Of a DNA stretch of 64,000 nt, positions 32,489 through 41,745 are shown piece after piece. The DNA is from Thalassotalea euphylliae (GTDB lineage: Bacteria > Pseudomonadota > Gammaproteobacteria > Enterobacterales > Alteromonadaceae). Position 1 is the first letter of the stretch, and each line of letters opens with the position of its first letter. The stretch covers positions 2,046,001-2,110,000 of the forward strand of contig NZ_QUOV01000001.1 in NCBI RefSeq assembly GCF_003390395.1, read 5' to 3'. The notes under the pieces were generated by a model. The model was given only the letters and a program-made list of their open reading frames with translations, was not told the origin of the DNA and did not search any database. The translations under genes were made by a program, and so were the position numbers.

Positions 32489-33664
32489 TTATTTTAACGA
32501 AAGTTCGACCCAAACGAGGCGATGATCTGAAGAAGCCGCGCGACTATCAATTAAGCGATATAGCGGCGAATCGTTAGTTGGCCAGAAGACGCCGCTATCT
32601 GTTAGTTGCCAACCAAACGTTGATGGCAATACATAGTCGGCGCGCATCCCCCAATGAGCAGTGTGGTATTGTGCATTTTGGTTATCTGGCTTGCTTTGCT
32701 CACCACCTTGACTGCTAGGCGCAGGATCGTTAACGCTAGCATGTGCGAGTAAATTACCTATGCCGTCTTTATTGGCATCGCCATCAGTTGTCGAGGCATT
32801 TAAATCACCCAAAATAACAAATGGTGCATCAGGGCTTAATGGACCTTTTACGCCTTTGTCATCATAAATGTAGCTGCCTTTAGTACCTGAGATGTAATCT
32901 TGCCAAAAGCGTATTTCATCGTGATTACGTTTGCCGTTTCTATCTTCAGGGCCATCAAATACCGGTGGTGTCGGGTGACTAGCTAGTACGTGCACAACTT
33001 TGCTGTCGATAATTACAGGCACGTCCCAGTGTGATTTGGATGACAGTCTTAGTTGTTGCCATACCTCATCAGCGTAGTAACCTTTATCTGACTCTGGTTG
33101 CATTGGCTTTAATGCATTTGGCATATCTTGCCATTTAAAATTTTGAAACGTTCGAATATTGGTGTGATCAATAGGGTACTTTGATAACAATGCCATACCA
33201 AAATGTCCAGGGAAGTAACCAAAGCCATAAGTATCTTGCGGCGTTGTGATCTTACCATCGCCATTGATATCAATCGGCGCTTTTACACCCGTATTAACAG
33301 TACCTTGGTAATAGTAGGGGTAGCTAATAGCAGCTTGACCTTGTTGACTTTTAGCTAGGTAATCAGTCAAAAACTTTTGCAATGCAATGGCATTATTGTC
33401 GGTACGGTCAAATTCGTTCAACAATAAAATGTCAGGATTAACTCGCTGAATAATTTCGGCGATGTTTTTGATTTGCTGATGTTGGCTAGCCAAAGCTGCC
33501 GTTAGTTCGCTTCCTTTTGGGGTTACTTGGCCGCGCTCACCTCTAGGGAGGTAATTAAGTGCTTCCATGCTAACGTTAAAGGTGGCAATTTTGATTGTAT
33601 CAGCAGCCATAGCCGTCGCCATTGTTGATAGTATTAAGCCAGTACCGGCAAAGAGTTTTTTCAT
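32489..33664 (-). CDS. Secreted endonuclease/exonuclease/phosphatase-family enzyme
   Basis: This 391-residue protein has a signal peptide cut after TMATAMA (about residue 20). The DNase I-like fold is complete: IATFNVS, LLNEFDRTD (metal Glu), HFGMALLSKYP, LASHPTPP, FVILGDLNAS, RADYVLPS and SSDHRLVW with the catalytic His. Two Ca-binding-like loops DINGDGKI (132-139) and DANKDGI are present. The family includes DNases, phosphodiesterases and phosphatases; the operon with alkaline phosphatase and a RutR-like regulator favours nucleic acid or nucleotide breakdown. Confidence 0.85.
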   Translation of the reverse strand: MKKLFAGTGLILSTMATAMAADTIKIATFNVSMEALNYLPRGERGQVTPKGSELTAALASQHQQIKNIAEIIQRVNPDILLLNEFDRTDNNAIALQKFLTDYLAKSQQGQAAISYPYYYQGTVNTGVKAPIDINGDGKITTPQDTYGFGYFPGHFGMALLSKYPIDHTNIRTFQNFKWQDMPNALKPMQPESDKGYYADEVWQQLRLSSKSHWDVPVIIDSKVVHVLASHPTPPVFDGPEDRNGKRNHDEIRFWQDYISGTKGSYIYDDKGVKGPLSPDAPFVILGDLNASTTDGDANKDGIGNLLAHASVNDPAPSSQGGEQSKPDNQNAQYHTAHWGMRADYVLPSTFGWQLTDSGVFWPTNDSPLYRLIDSRAASSDHRLVWVELSLK

Positions 33665-33674
33665 AGATAAGTTC

Positions 33675-34307
33675 TTATTTTAAGCCACAACCACGAAGTA
33701 CAAAATCGGTTAAAAACGCAATCACTTGCTGTTCATCTTCTTCTTCGTAGTCAGCCTGATTCATCACCGTTAAGATTTGTGTTTCAAAATCTGCGTAGTG
33801 TTGAGTCGTTGACCAGATGGCAAAAATTAAATGATACGGATCAATATCAGCCATTTGGCCACTATCAATCCAATGTTGAAATAATGCAGCTTTTTCTCGA
33901 ACCCACTTTCTCAAATAGGTTCTTGCAAAGTCTTTTAGATGCTGCGCACCTTGGATAATCTCCATGGCGTAAATTTTTGATGCGCCAGGGTGTTGAAATG
34001 ACATTCTAACTTTAGACGCAATAAATTTTTCAATCGCAGCAGCAGGTCCATCTTGTGGATCAATATCACCGATGCCTTCGTCCCACATATCTAATGTGCG
34101 TTCCAATACGGCATGATAAATATTGTCTTTATTTTTGAAGTAATAAAGGATGTTAGCTTTTGGCAGTCCAGCTCGATCGGCGATTGATTGCACCGTCGCA
34201 CCTTTGAAACCTTGTAAAATAAATTCCTCTTGCGCAGCTTCGAGGATTTTAGCTTCACTTAAAGCGCGAATAGTTCCTTGTTTTGATTCTTTTTTTGCTA
34301 CATTCAT
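33675..34307 (-). CDS. TetR-family regulator, RutR-like
   Basis: This 210-residue repressor-type protein has an N-terminal helix-turn-helix (about 17-63: ILEAAQEEFILQGFKGATVQ, ADRAGLPKANILYYFKNK) and a C-terminal ligand domain closely resembling E. coli RutR (IDPYHLIFAIWSTTQHYADF). RutR senses uracil and thymine and binds TTGACCAnnTGGTCAA. Matching sites occur before the neighbouring receptor, cdd and deoB/udk genes, so I infer it controls nucleoside use with a pyrimidine effector. It is the first gene of an operon with the nuclease (10-bp gap) and phosphatase. Confidence 0.9.
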   Translation of the reverse strand: MNVAKKESKQGTIRALSEAKILEAAQEEFILQGFKGATVQSIADRAGLPKANILYYFKNKDNIYHAVLERTLDMWDEGIGDIDPQDGPAAAIEKFIASKVRMSFQHPGASKIYAMEIIQGAQHLKDFARTYLRKWVREKAALFQHWIDSGQMADIDPYHLIFAIWSTTQHYADFETQILTVMNQADYEEEDEQQVIAFLTDFVLRGCGLK

Positions 34308-34397
34308 CCTTTACTAACCAATATTTGACCAATTATTAAAATACGATTTGATTTAACTTGTTAAGTTTACAACAAAAATTGAGCCCAAAATAGAGTT

Positions 34398-34411
34398 TAA
34401 CCAGATAGTCA
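34398..34411. promoter_or_regulatory. Candidate RutR-like operator near the regulator gene
   Basis: TAACCAGATAGTCA fits TGACCAnnTGGTCA with one mismatch in each half. It lies 90 bp before the regulator start and could mediate autoregulation. Confidence 0.45.
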
Positions 34412-34691
34412 AATTATACGAAGAATAATTTAAGTTGGTCTATGGGGTTATTTTAAACTTTTGTGAACTCCGTATGACCACCTACAAAATGTTCTATTTT
34501 GTAAAAATCTCGCAAATCATACCGCAACATTTCGCTCGCATAGCTGAAATATTTTTGTTTATTTAAACAGCATAAAATTCCTCTCAAAGTCACTAGAAAT
34601 CAGGACTAACTGAGCAATTTAAAGGGGTTAGCTATCTTTTTGGAGTGTTAACAAGTGGTTGTTAGTGCATCAAAAGGCACAAAAAACAACC

Positions 34692-34705
34692 TGACCAAAT
34701 AGACA
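34692..34705. promoter_or_regulatory. RutR-like operator before receptor 1
   Basis: TGACCAAATAGACA has a perfect left half-site and a degenerate right half. Its right half coincides with the proposed -35 box, so binding should block transcription. The same element occurs before receptor 2. Confidence 0.65.
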
Positions 34706-34727
34706 AATTGTAATTAAATTGTAAAAT
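34700..34727 (+). promoter_or_regulatory. Promoter of receptor 1
   Basis: -35 TAGACA (34700-34705), 16-bp spacer, -10 TAAAAT (34722-34727). The identical boxes and spacing recur before receptor 2, which supports the call. Confidence 0.6.
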
Positions 34728-34820
34728 AAAGATGCTTTAATGATGCCAGTCATAAAAGTGTAACAAGTGTTTAGTCGTGAACTTCACATGAGCATTAAAA
34801 ATAAAACCAAGGAAAATATG

Positions 34821-37800
34821 ATGAAAAGTCATCGTCTCTCACAAATAGCTGGTGCGGTAGTTGTCGCGCTTGGCTTATCAACATCAGCAATGGCGGCTGA
34901 TACAACATCTGCGGGTTTACGTGGTAATGTTGTGTCGCCAGCAGGTGAATTAGTTTCTGGCGCAGAAATTACTGTGTTTGATACTCGTACCGGTAGCGTT
35001 AAAACATTAGTTTCTAACGAAACAGGTAGCTTCAACTTACGCGGCTTACCAGTAGGTGGTCCATACATCGTATCAGTGAAAAGTGGTGCGGGTGATAAAG
35101 TTATCGAAGATGTATATCTTTCACTAGGTGATACATTAAACCTTAGTTTAAACCTACAGCAGTCTTTTGAAACGATTCAAGTGACTGGTGCACGCATGCA
35201 TCAAAGTGCCGGTGAAAAAGGTCCTTCGACAAACTTTGGCTTAGCTGATTTAGAAGCAGCGCCAGCTATCAACCGTGATATTAAAGACTTAGTTCGTATC
35301 GACCCTCGTATTTACATTAACGAAAGTCGTGACGATGGTATTCAGTGTGCGGGTGCAAGTTCACGTTTCAACAGCTTCACGGTTGACGGTATCCGTACTA
35401 ATGATAACTTTGGTCTAGGTTCGGGTGGTTACCCAACAATTCGTATCCCGTTCTCTTACGATTCAATTTCACAAGTTAACGTCGAGCTAGCGCCATTTGA
35501 TGTTCAGTATGGTGGTTTCACAGCTTGTAACATAAATGCTGTTACTAAATCGGGTACCAATGAACTTGAAGGTGGTTTCTTCTACGATTACACCAGTGAT
35601 TCACTGCGTGGTGACAGCCTTGAAGGTGAAGATATCGCAACCGGTGACTTTGATGAAAAACGTTACGGCTTTAATGTAGGCGGCGCGTTAATCAAAGACA
35701 CATTGTTCTTCTTTACTTCATATGAAAAATTAGAAGGCTCTGATTTGTTTGACCGCGGTACAGCAGATTCAAATGCAGCGGTACCAGTAGCAGGTTTATC
35801 GCAAGCGCAGTACGAAGAAATTTTAGATATTTCTCGCAATGTATACGGCTATGAGCCAGGTGATTTAATCACCAGCTTGCCAGTTGAAGATGAAAAAATC
35901 ATGGCTAAGCTTGATTGGGTAATCAATGAGCAGCACCGTGCTTCAATTGTTTACAACTACAATGACGGTAACACCATTCGCGAATCAGACGGCGATTCAA
36001 ACGAATTTGAATTCTCAAACCATTACTATGATCAATACGCAGAGTTTGAATCATATGTAGCCTCATTAAATTCAGATTGGACCGATAACTTCTCAACTGA
36101 GATTCGTATTGGTACGGCTGATTTTGAACAAAGCGTAACACCACTTGCAGGTACTGATTTTGGTGAAGTACAAATTCGTACGGAAAACAATGGTTCACGT
36201 GCCACTGTATACTTAGGTGCAGATGACTCTCGTCATGCAAACCGTTTAACTTACGATACAGATACATTCAAAATTGCTGGTACTTATTTAGTGGGTGACC
36301 ACGTAATTACTGGTGGTTACGAGCAAGAGCGATTAGACGTATTTAACTTATTCGTTCAGCACACTGAAGGTGAGTTCCGTTTCGATTCAATCGACGATTT
36401 CCGTAACGGTTTAGCTGCACGTGTTTATTACTATAACGCCACAGGCACAAATAACCCTGCTGATGCCGCTGCTGAATTTGGTTATGAGATTCATACCGCT
36501 TACATTCAAGATGAGTACTTCTCATACGAGCATGACTTAACCGTTACCTTCGGTTTACGCTACGACTGGTACACAAGTGATGACTTCCCAGAAGAAAACC
36601 CACTAATTGAAGAGTTATATGGCTTCTCTAACCGTCAAAACTTCGATGGTGAAGGTTTACTTCAGCCGCGTTTAGGTATCAACTGGCAACCACGTGAAGA
36701 TCTAGAAGTACGTGGTGGTATTGGTCTTTACTCAGGTGGTAACCCGAACGTTTGGTTAGGTAACAACTACCAAAACAATGGTGTTGTACAAACACAAACG
36801 CAATTCCGTGGTGTTGAGCTATTTAATACGCCTCACACTGGCGATGGTCGACCAATTTGGAACGTACCACAAAATCAATTCGATGCAGTTGCTAACGGCG
36901 AAGGTGGTGCTGGTGGTATTAACATCTTAGATCCGGACTTCGAAATCCCGTCAGAGTGGAAATACGCAATTGGTGCAACTTTATACTTGCCAAACGACTA
37001 CGTATTGATGGCTGACTACTTGTACACAGATGTGAAAGATGCTGCGATTATCAGTGATATCACGCGTCAAGACACAGGTGTTGACGCACCAGATGGTCGT
37101 CCAATCTACACTAGTTCAAACGGTCGTAGCCAAGACTTCATGCTAACGAATGTGAAAGGTGACTCTGGTTACCGTAAGTCATTCTCTCTTGCACTATCTA
37201 AAACCCACGACTGGGGCTTAGATTGGACGCTTGCTTACGCGTACACAGCAACAAAAGAAGTTAGCCCAATGACCAGTTCGGTAGCTTTCTCAAACTACTT
37301 GAACAACACGTCAGATCCAGAAAACCCAGGCTTAGGTACGTCTAACTACGAAATTCCTCATCGTTTCACATTAAAAGTGAACTATACACATGAGTTCTTC
37401 GAAGGTTACGAAACTAAGTTCAGCGTGTTTGCATCAGCTAACGAAGGTCGTCCATACAGCTACACCTTCGACGGTGGCTTCCAGTTTGGTGACTCTGTTG
37501 GTTTCATCGACCGTCACTTACTATACATTCCAGACGGCGCAAACGATCCTAACGTAGTATTTGGTGATGACTTTGACCAAGATGCCTTCTTCGCATACTT
37601 AGATAGCGAGGGCTTGAGCAAGTTTGGTGGTCGAATCATGCCACGTAACTCGATCAACAGCGATTGGTGGACTAAGTTTGATATCAAGATCTCTCAAGAG
37701 CTACCAGGCTTAATGGATGGTCATAAAGCAAGTGCTTTCATCGTAGTTGAAAACTTCGGTAACTTATTAAATGACGATTGGGGCGTGTTGTACGAAACTA

Positions 37801-37949
37801 GCTTCCCACGCGCTCAAGAAATGGTTGCTGCATCAATCAACGATAATGGCCAGTACGTATATGAAGAGTTTATTCAGCCACAAGGTCAAACACGTGTTGC
37901 TGATGCATCTCTTTGGGAAGTTCGTGTAGGTGTTAAGTACGACTTCTAA
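34821..37949 (+). CDS. Oar-like TonB-dependent receptor 1
   Basis: This 1042-residue outer-membrane receptor has a signal peptide ending AMA (residue 25), a carboxypeptidase-regulatory-like beta-sandwich (about 32-115), a plug (about 118-250, starting IQVTGAR) and a large barrel ending in KYDF. I start at the second ATG of an ATG-ATG pair, 7 bases after AAGGA, because receptor 2 has the same layout. A pair of plug cysteines, C176 and C236, may form a disulfide; receptor 2 lacks both. It is next to the nuclease/phosphatase/regulator operon and shares its operator, so a nucleic-acid-derived ligand is inferred. Confidence 0.88.
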   Translation: MKSHRLSQIAGAVVVALGLSTSAMAADTTSAGLRGNVVSPAGELVSGAEITVFDTRTGSVKTLVSNETGSFNLRGLPVGGPYIVSVKSGAGDKVIEDVYLSLGDTLNLSLNLQQSFETIQVTGARMHQSAGEKGPSTNFGLADLEAAPAINRDIKDLVRIDPRIYINESRDDGIQCAGASSRFNSFTVDGIRTNDNFGLGSGGYPTIRIPFSYDSISQVNVELAPFDVQYGGFTACNINAVTKSGTNELEGGFFYDYTSDSLRGDSLEGEDIATGDFDEKRYGFNVGGALIKDTLFFFTSYEKLEGSDLFDRGTADSNAAVPVAGLSQAQYEEILDISRNVYGYEPGDLITSLPVEDEKIMAKLDWVINEQHRASIVYNYNDGNTIRESDGDSNEFEFSNHYYDQYAEFESYVASLNSDWTDNFSTEIRIGTADFEQSVTPLAGTDFGEVQIRTENNGSRATVYLGADDSRHANRLTYDTDTFKIAGTYLVGDHVITGGYEQERLDVFNLFVQHTEGEFRFDSIDDFRNGLAARVYYYNATGTNNPADAAAEFGYEIHTAYIQDEYFSYEHDLTVTFGLRYDWYTSDDFPEENPLIEELYGFSNRQNFDGEGLLQPRLGINWQPREDLEVRGGIGLYSGGNPNVWLGNNYQNNGVVQTQTQFRGVELFNTPHTGDGRPIWNVPQNQFDAVANGEGGAGGINILDPDFEIPSEWKYAIGATLYLPNDYVLMADYLYTDVKDAAIISDITRQDTGVDAPDGRPIYTSSNGRSQDFMLTNVKGDSGYRKSFSLALSKTHDWGLDWTLAYAYTATKEVSPMTSSVAFSNYLNNTSDPENPGLGTSNYEIPHRFTLKVNYTHEFFEGYETKFSVFASANEGRPYSYTFDGGFQFGDSVGFIDRHLLYIPDGANDPNVVFGDDFDQDAFFAYLDSEGLSKFGGRIMPRNSINSDWWTKFDIKISQELPGLMDGHKASAFIVVENFGNLLNDDWGVLYETSFPRAQEMVAASINDNGQYVYEEFIQPQGQTRVADASLWEVRVGVKYDF

Positions 37950-37971
37950 TCGACTTCTAGTATAAATTTAC

Positions 37972-37999
37972 AAACCGCACGCCATGTGCGGTTTTTTTT
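37972..37999 (+). terminator. Terminator downstream of receptor 1
   Basis: AAACCGCAC pairs with GTGCGGTTT around GCCAT, followed by a T-run. Confidence 0.92.
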
Positions 38000-38055
38000 G
38001 ACCAAACAATTTTACTGCAAAGCCTTCTAGTTTATAAATATGCTCAATTAACAAC

Positions 38056-38069
38056 CTACCAAGTGGTCA
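38056..38069. promoter_or_regulatory. Candidate RutR-like operator upstream of receptor 2
   Basis: CTACCAAGTGGTCA has a perfect right half-site and an ACCA..TGGT dyad. It lies about 160 bp before the -35 box and may be an auxiliary site. Confidence 0.4.
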
Positions 38070-38221
38070 GTTCGGCTGAAATTGGCCTGTACAAACATTC
38101 GCCTAATAATGTACAAAATAACACCGTAATTCACTTAAGATATTGAAAATAAATAGTATGTGTGTTTTTTGCTCAGTTGGACTGCGCTTAATTAATTGTA
38201 ATTATCTCTCTAAAAAATACT

Positions 38222-38235
38222 TGTCCAAATAGACA
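38222..38235. promoter_or_regulatory. RutR-like operator before receptor 2
   Basis: TGTCCAAATAGACA is a TTGTC/GACAA dyad that differs from the receptor 1 operator by one base. It overlaps the -35 box in the same way. Confidence 0.6.
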
Positions 38236-38257
38236 AAATGTAATTAATTTGTAAAAT
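38230..38257 (+). promoter_or_regulatory. Promoter of receptor 2
   Basis: -35 TAGACA (38230-38235), 16-bp spacer, -10 TAAAAT (38252-38257). It is the same as the receptor 1 promoter. Confidence 0.6.
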
Positions 38258-38346
38258 ACACATGCTTTCATGATGCCAGTCATAAAAAGCATAACAAGTG
38301 TTTAGTTTGTATTTCACGAACACCAAATAAAACCAAGGAAAAATTG

Positions 38347-41300
38347 ATGAAAAGTCATCGTCTCTCAAAAATAGCTGGTGCGGTAGTTGTCGCACTTGGT
38401 ATGACAACTTCAGCTATGGCTGCGGATACTGCGTCGAGTATTCGCGGTACTATTTACGGTCCTAGCGGTAACGTAGCGCCGAATACAACTATTGTTGTAA
38501 TCCACGAGCCGACAGGCACTCGTAAAACGGTAACAACGAATGACAGCGGTAGCTTCTTAGCGAAAGGTCTGCGCGTTGGCGGTCCTTATAAAGTTATTAT
38601 CGACTCTGATGAATACCGCGACGCAGAAGTTAAGAATGTTTATCTATCGTTGGGCGAAACGCAACGCGTAGATCGTCAACTAGAAAGTGACAATGTAGAA
38701 ACTATCGTTGTTACTGGTAGCCGTGCATTATTTAACTCGAACGCTAGCGACAGTTACTTCAACTCTGAAGATATCACTTCAACACCAAGCTTGAATCGCG
38801 ATCTTAAAGACGTGGTTCGTAACAACCCGCTAGTTGTTATTAAGCCGGGTAGCGAAAGCCAAATGACTATTGCTGGTGCTAACCCGCGTACTAACTCAAT
38901 CAGTATCGATGGTATTCCGTTAAACGATGACTTTGGTCTAAACAACAACGGTTACCCAACACAACGTAACCCATTCCCATTAGATGCACTTGATCAAGTA
39001 ACAGTAAGTGTTGCGCCAACACATGCAAAATCAAGTGGTTTCACTGGTGGTGCTGTTGATGCTGTATTCAAGTCAGGTACGAACGAATTTCACGGCAACA
39101 TGTTCTTCGAAAGAACAAGTGATGCTTTAGCGGGTACGCCAAAAAATGATGGTGTTGACGTTCCAATTGAGTTCGAAGAAGAGAACTATGGCTTCACGTT
39201 AGGTGGCCCAATTTTAGAAGACAAATTATTCTTCTTTGCTGCCTACGAAAAATATGACTCACCACAAGTATTAGAGTACGGCCCGGCTGGTTCTAGTAAA
39301 GGTGCTAACAAAACAACTGCAACCGTTGGTGATGTAGCGGCAGTGCAAGAAATTGCTAGCCGAGTATACGGTGTTTCTGAGATTGGCTCTGCTGAAAGTC
39401 AACCACAACTAGAAGATGAAAAATACATCATCAAGCTGGACTGGAACATTAACGATGATCACCGTGCTAACTTCGTTTACATGTTCAACGAAGGTAACGA
39501 CACGCGTAACACAACGACCAGCGAGCGCGAGCTACGTTTAGACTCTCACTGGTACAACAATACACAAGAGCTAAAGAACTACAGTGCTAAGCTTTATTCT
39601 GATTGGACGGCAGATTTCTCATCTGAGATCAGTATCACTCAAAAATCAGTAGAAACAGGCCAAGTTTCACTTCGCAGCGAGCTAGGCTTGGGTGATATCA
39701 CTATCAACAATATCGATACTGATAATGATGGTGAAACCGGTTCAATCGCTTTCGGTTCTGACCAATTCCGTCACTCAAACTCGTTAAGCAACGACCTAAC
39801 GATTTTGAAGTTTGACGGTACGTATTTATACGAAGATCACGCAATCGATTTTGGTATCGACTACAAGATCTTAGAAGTTGAAAACCAATTCTTACCTAAC
39901 TCTCGTGGTACAACGACATTTGATTCACTATCTGATTTCGAAAATCGTTTAGTGTCTGAGTACACGTACGAAAACGGTTTAGGTAATGACCCGCTAGCTG
40001 TTGCAGCTAACTTCGAGCGTAAAGATTTAGCGCTATACGTGAACGACACTTGGGACATTACTGACGAGTTAACGTTATCTTTCGGTCTTCGTTATGAGCG
40101 CTTTAGCTCAGATGACAAACCTACCTTTAACCAAGGTTTACTTGACCGTACAGGATTCGACAATACTTTCAACCTAGACGGTGTTGACATTGTATTACCT
40201 CGTTTCGGTTTCACTTACCTATACAACGATGATGTTACTTTCCGTGGTAGCGTTGGTCGTTTCGCAGGTGGTAACCCGAATGTTTGGATTTCAAATTCAT
40301 ACTCTAATGATGGTGTAAGTGCACAGCGCTTTGGTCAACGTGACTTTGAAGCGCCAGCAAATATCTTAACGACACCAACACCTGATGCGATCGCAGCTAT
40401 TGATAGCGGTACTCGTGGTAGTGTGACTAACTTTATCGATCCTAACTTCGATATCCCGTCACAGTGGACTTACATGCTTAACTCAGACGTGACGTTAAAC
40501 ATTCCTTACTTAGGTGATGGTTTCGCTTGGACAACAACAGCAATCTACACTGAGAAAGAAAACTCTGCAGAGTGGATTAATGCTGCATTGCTTCAAGAAG
40601 GTGACGTAGTTGGTTCAACGTTAAGTGGTGCACTTCCATTCTACGACACACGTGAACTAGAAATTATGCTAACCAATGCGGATCGCGATGGCCGCTCAGT
40701 TATCTTAAGCACAGGTATTGCGAAAGAGTGGGATAACGGTTTTAGCTTCGATATGTCTTACACAAACCAAGACATTACAGAAGGTAACCCAGGTGGTTCT
40801 TCGACTGCACGCAGTAACTACCGTTTCGGTCACTTCTTAGATCACCAAGAAACGCAAATTGGTACTTCACCATACGAAACAGAGCATCGTTTTGTGCTTA
40901 ACTTAGGCTTCAAAACTGAGTTCTTCGAAGGTTATGCAACACGCTTTAACTTATTCTTCGAACGTCACTCAGGCTCTGCGTACAGCCACTTAGTTGACCT
41001 AACTAACCTACAAGGCGGTCGATTCTTCAACCAAGACTTGATCCAACCTTCTGGTTTCTTCACAACATTTGGCGGTAACTACTTAGCATACGTACCAACG
41101 GCTAACGATCCTAACGTAAGATACGAAGGTGTTACTGAGCAAGAAGTACTAGCTCACTTCGATAGCTTAGGCCTTTCTGGTTTTGCTGGTAGCCACGTAG
41201 ATCGCGGCCAAGCGCAATCTCCATGGGTAACTAACTTAGACCTATACGTATCACAAGAATTACCTGGCTTAATGGATGGTCACAAGGGTGAAGTTTACTT

Positions 41301-41505
41301 CGTAGTAAATAACTTATTAAACCTAATTGATTCATCAAAAGGTAAAGTGTACCGTCAGAACTTCGATACTCGTGAAGTTATCGAAATGGACATCGACGCT
41401 TCTACAGGTCAGTACATCTACGGTGATATCTTAAGTGATGACTTCACTTTTGAAGCACGCGATTCAGCATACCGCATTAAGATTGGTGTTAAGTACACTT
41501 TCTAA
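38347..41505 (+). CDS. Oar-like TonB-dependent receptor 2
   Basis: This 1052-residue sister of receptor 1 has an almost identical signal peptide (MKSHRLSKIAGAVVVALG), a carboxypeptidase-regulatory-like domain (about 30-113), a plug (IVVTGSR, then a GFTGGAVDAVFKSGTNEF segment) and a barrel ending KYTF. The N-terminus and promoter are much more alike than the barrels, so the pair arose by duplication and then diverged, probably in ligand. I start at ATG 38347, 7 bases after AAGGA. Its own terminator follows, so it is transcribed alone. Confidence 0.88.
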   Translation: MKSHRLSKIAGAVVVALGMTTSAMAADTASSIRGTIYGPSGNVAPNTTIVVIHEPTGTRKTVTTNDSGSFLAKGLRVGGPYKVIIDSDEYRDAEVKNVYLSLGETQRVDRQLESDNVETIVVTGSRALFNSNASDSYFNSEDITSTPSLNRDLKDVVRNNPLVVIKPGSESQMTIAGANPRTNSISIDGIPLNDDFGLNNNGYPTQRNPFPLDALDQVTVSVAPTHAKSSGFTGGAVDAVFKSGTNEFHGNMFFERTSDALAGTPKNDGVDVPIEFEEENYGFTLGGPILEDKLFFFAAYEKYDSPQVLEYGPAGSSKGANKTTATVGDVAAVQEIASRVYGVSEIGSAESQPQLEDEKYIIKLDWNINDDHRANFVYMFNEGNDTRNTTTSERELRLDSHWYNNTQELKNYSAKLYSDWTADFSSEISITQKSVETGQVSLRSELGLGDITINNIDTDNDGETGSIAFGSDQFRHSNSLSNDLTILKFDGTYLYEDHAIDFGIDYKILEVENQFLPNSRGTTTFDSLSDFENRLVSEYTYENGLGNDPLAVAANFERKDLALYVNDTWDITDELTLSFGLRYERFSSDDKPTFNQGLLDRTGFDNTFNLDGVDIVLPRFGFTYLYNDDVTFRGSVGRFAGGNPNVWISNSYSNDGVSAQRFGQRDFEAPANILTTPTPDAIAAIDSGTRGSVTNFIDPNFDIPSQWTYMLNSDVTLNIPYLGDGFAWTTTAIYTEKENSAEWINAALLQEGDVVGSTLSGALPFYDTRELEIMLTNADRDGRSVILSTGIAKEWDNGFSFDMSYTNQDITEGNPGGSSTARSNYRFGHFLDHQETQIGTSPYETEHRFVLNLGFKTEFFEGYATRFNLFFERHSGSAYSHLVDLTNLQGGRFFNQDLIQPSGFFTTFGGNYLAYVPTANDPNVRYEGVTEQEVLAHFDSLGLSGFAGSHVDRGQAQSPWVTNLDLYVSQELPGLMDGHKGEVYFVVNNLLNLIDSSKGKVYRQNFDTREVIEMDIDASTGQYIYGDILSDDFTFEARDSAYRIKIGVKYTF

Positions 41506-41543
41506 GGTAATCTGTATGTAAAGCGTTAATGCTTTAAAATGAT

Positions 41544-41572
41544 AAAAACCGCGCTAATTAGCGCGGTTTTTT
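41544..41572. terminator. Terminator downstream of receptor 2
   Basis: AAAAACCGCGCTAATTAGCGCGGTTTTT-like palindrome: ACCGCGCTAATTAGCGCGGT flanked by A- and T-runs. Confidence 0.93.
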
Positions 41573-41603
41573 GTTTTTGGCTACTTTGTTTTCAACTAGA
41601 TAT

Positions 41604-41632
41604 TTGAACTAATAACTTTTAACTAGTAATTA
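41604..41632 (+). promoter_or_regulatory. Possible cdd-deoA promoter
   Basis: TTGAAC (41604-41609), 17-bp spacer, TAATTA (41627-41632). If used, the operator at 41659 lies about 20 bases into the transcript and would act as a roadblock. Confidence 0.35.
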
Positions 41633-41658
41633 TGCAAACAGTCATTTATTATGTAACC

Positions 41659-41672
41659 TGACCATATGGTCA
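41659..41672. promoter_or_regulatory. RutR-like operator before cdd-deoA
   Basis: TGACCATATGGTCA is a perfect 14-bp palindrome that matches the core of the published RutR consensus exactly. It is 74 bases before the cdd start codon. Confidence 0.75.
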
Positions 41673-41745
41673 GTTATTGAGTTAGTCAAACTAGCACAAT
41701 GAGCCCCGTAATCTAATACAAAAACACAGCAAGTGGTACACAACA

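Larger units (their letters stand above)
34308..34820. other. Divergent control region between the regulator and receptor 1
   Basis: This 513-bp gap holds the regulator promoter, a half-site TGACCA at 34326, a dyad at 34398-34411, and the receptor promoter with its operator at 34692-34705. A 30-codon frame starting at 34470 has no ribosome site and is not called. Confidence 0.6.
38000..38346. other. Intergenic region before receptor 2
   Basis: After the receptor 1 terminator there are about 350 A/T-rich bp. They hold a dyad at 38056-38069 and, from about 38220, a promoter and leader nearly the same as before receptor 1. No gene is visible. Confidence 0.6.

Noticed and set aside
34470..34562. 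30-codon ATG frame in the regulator/receptor gap
   Set aside because: It has no ribosome site, no recognisable domain and lies in A/T-rich control DNA.
34767..34820. Upstream start of receptor 1 giving an 18-residue longer N-terminus
   Set aside because: The extended form would bury the signal peptide; receptor 2 and the AAGGA site both support the ATG at 34821.
38000..38013. TGACCAAACAATTT right after the receptor 1 terminator
   Set aside because: Only the left half-site is present and no promoter follows closely, so it is not called as an operator.
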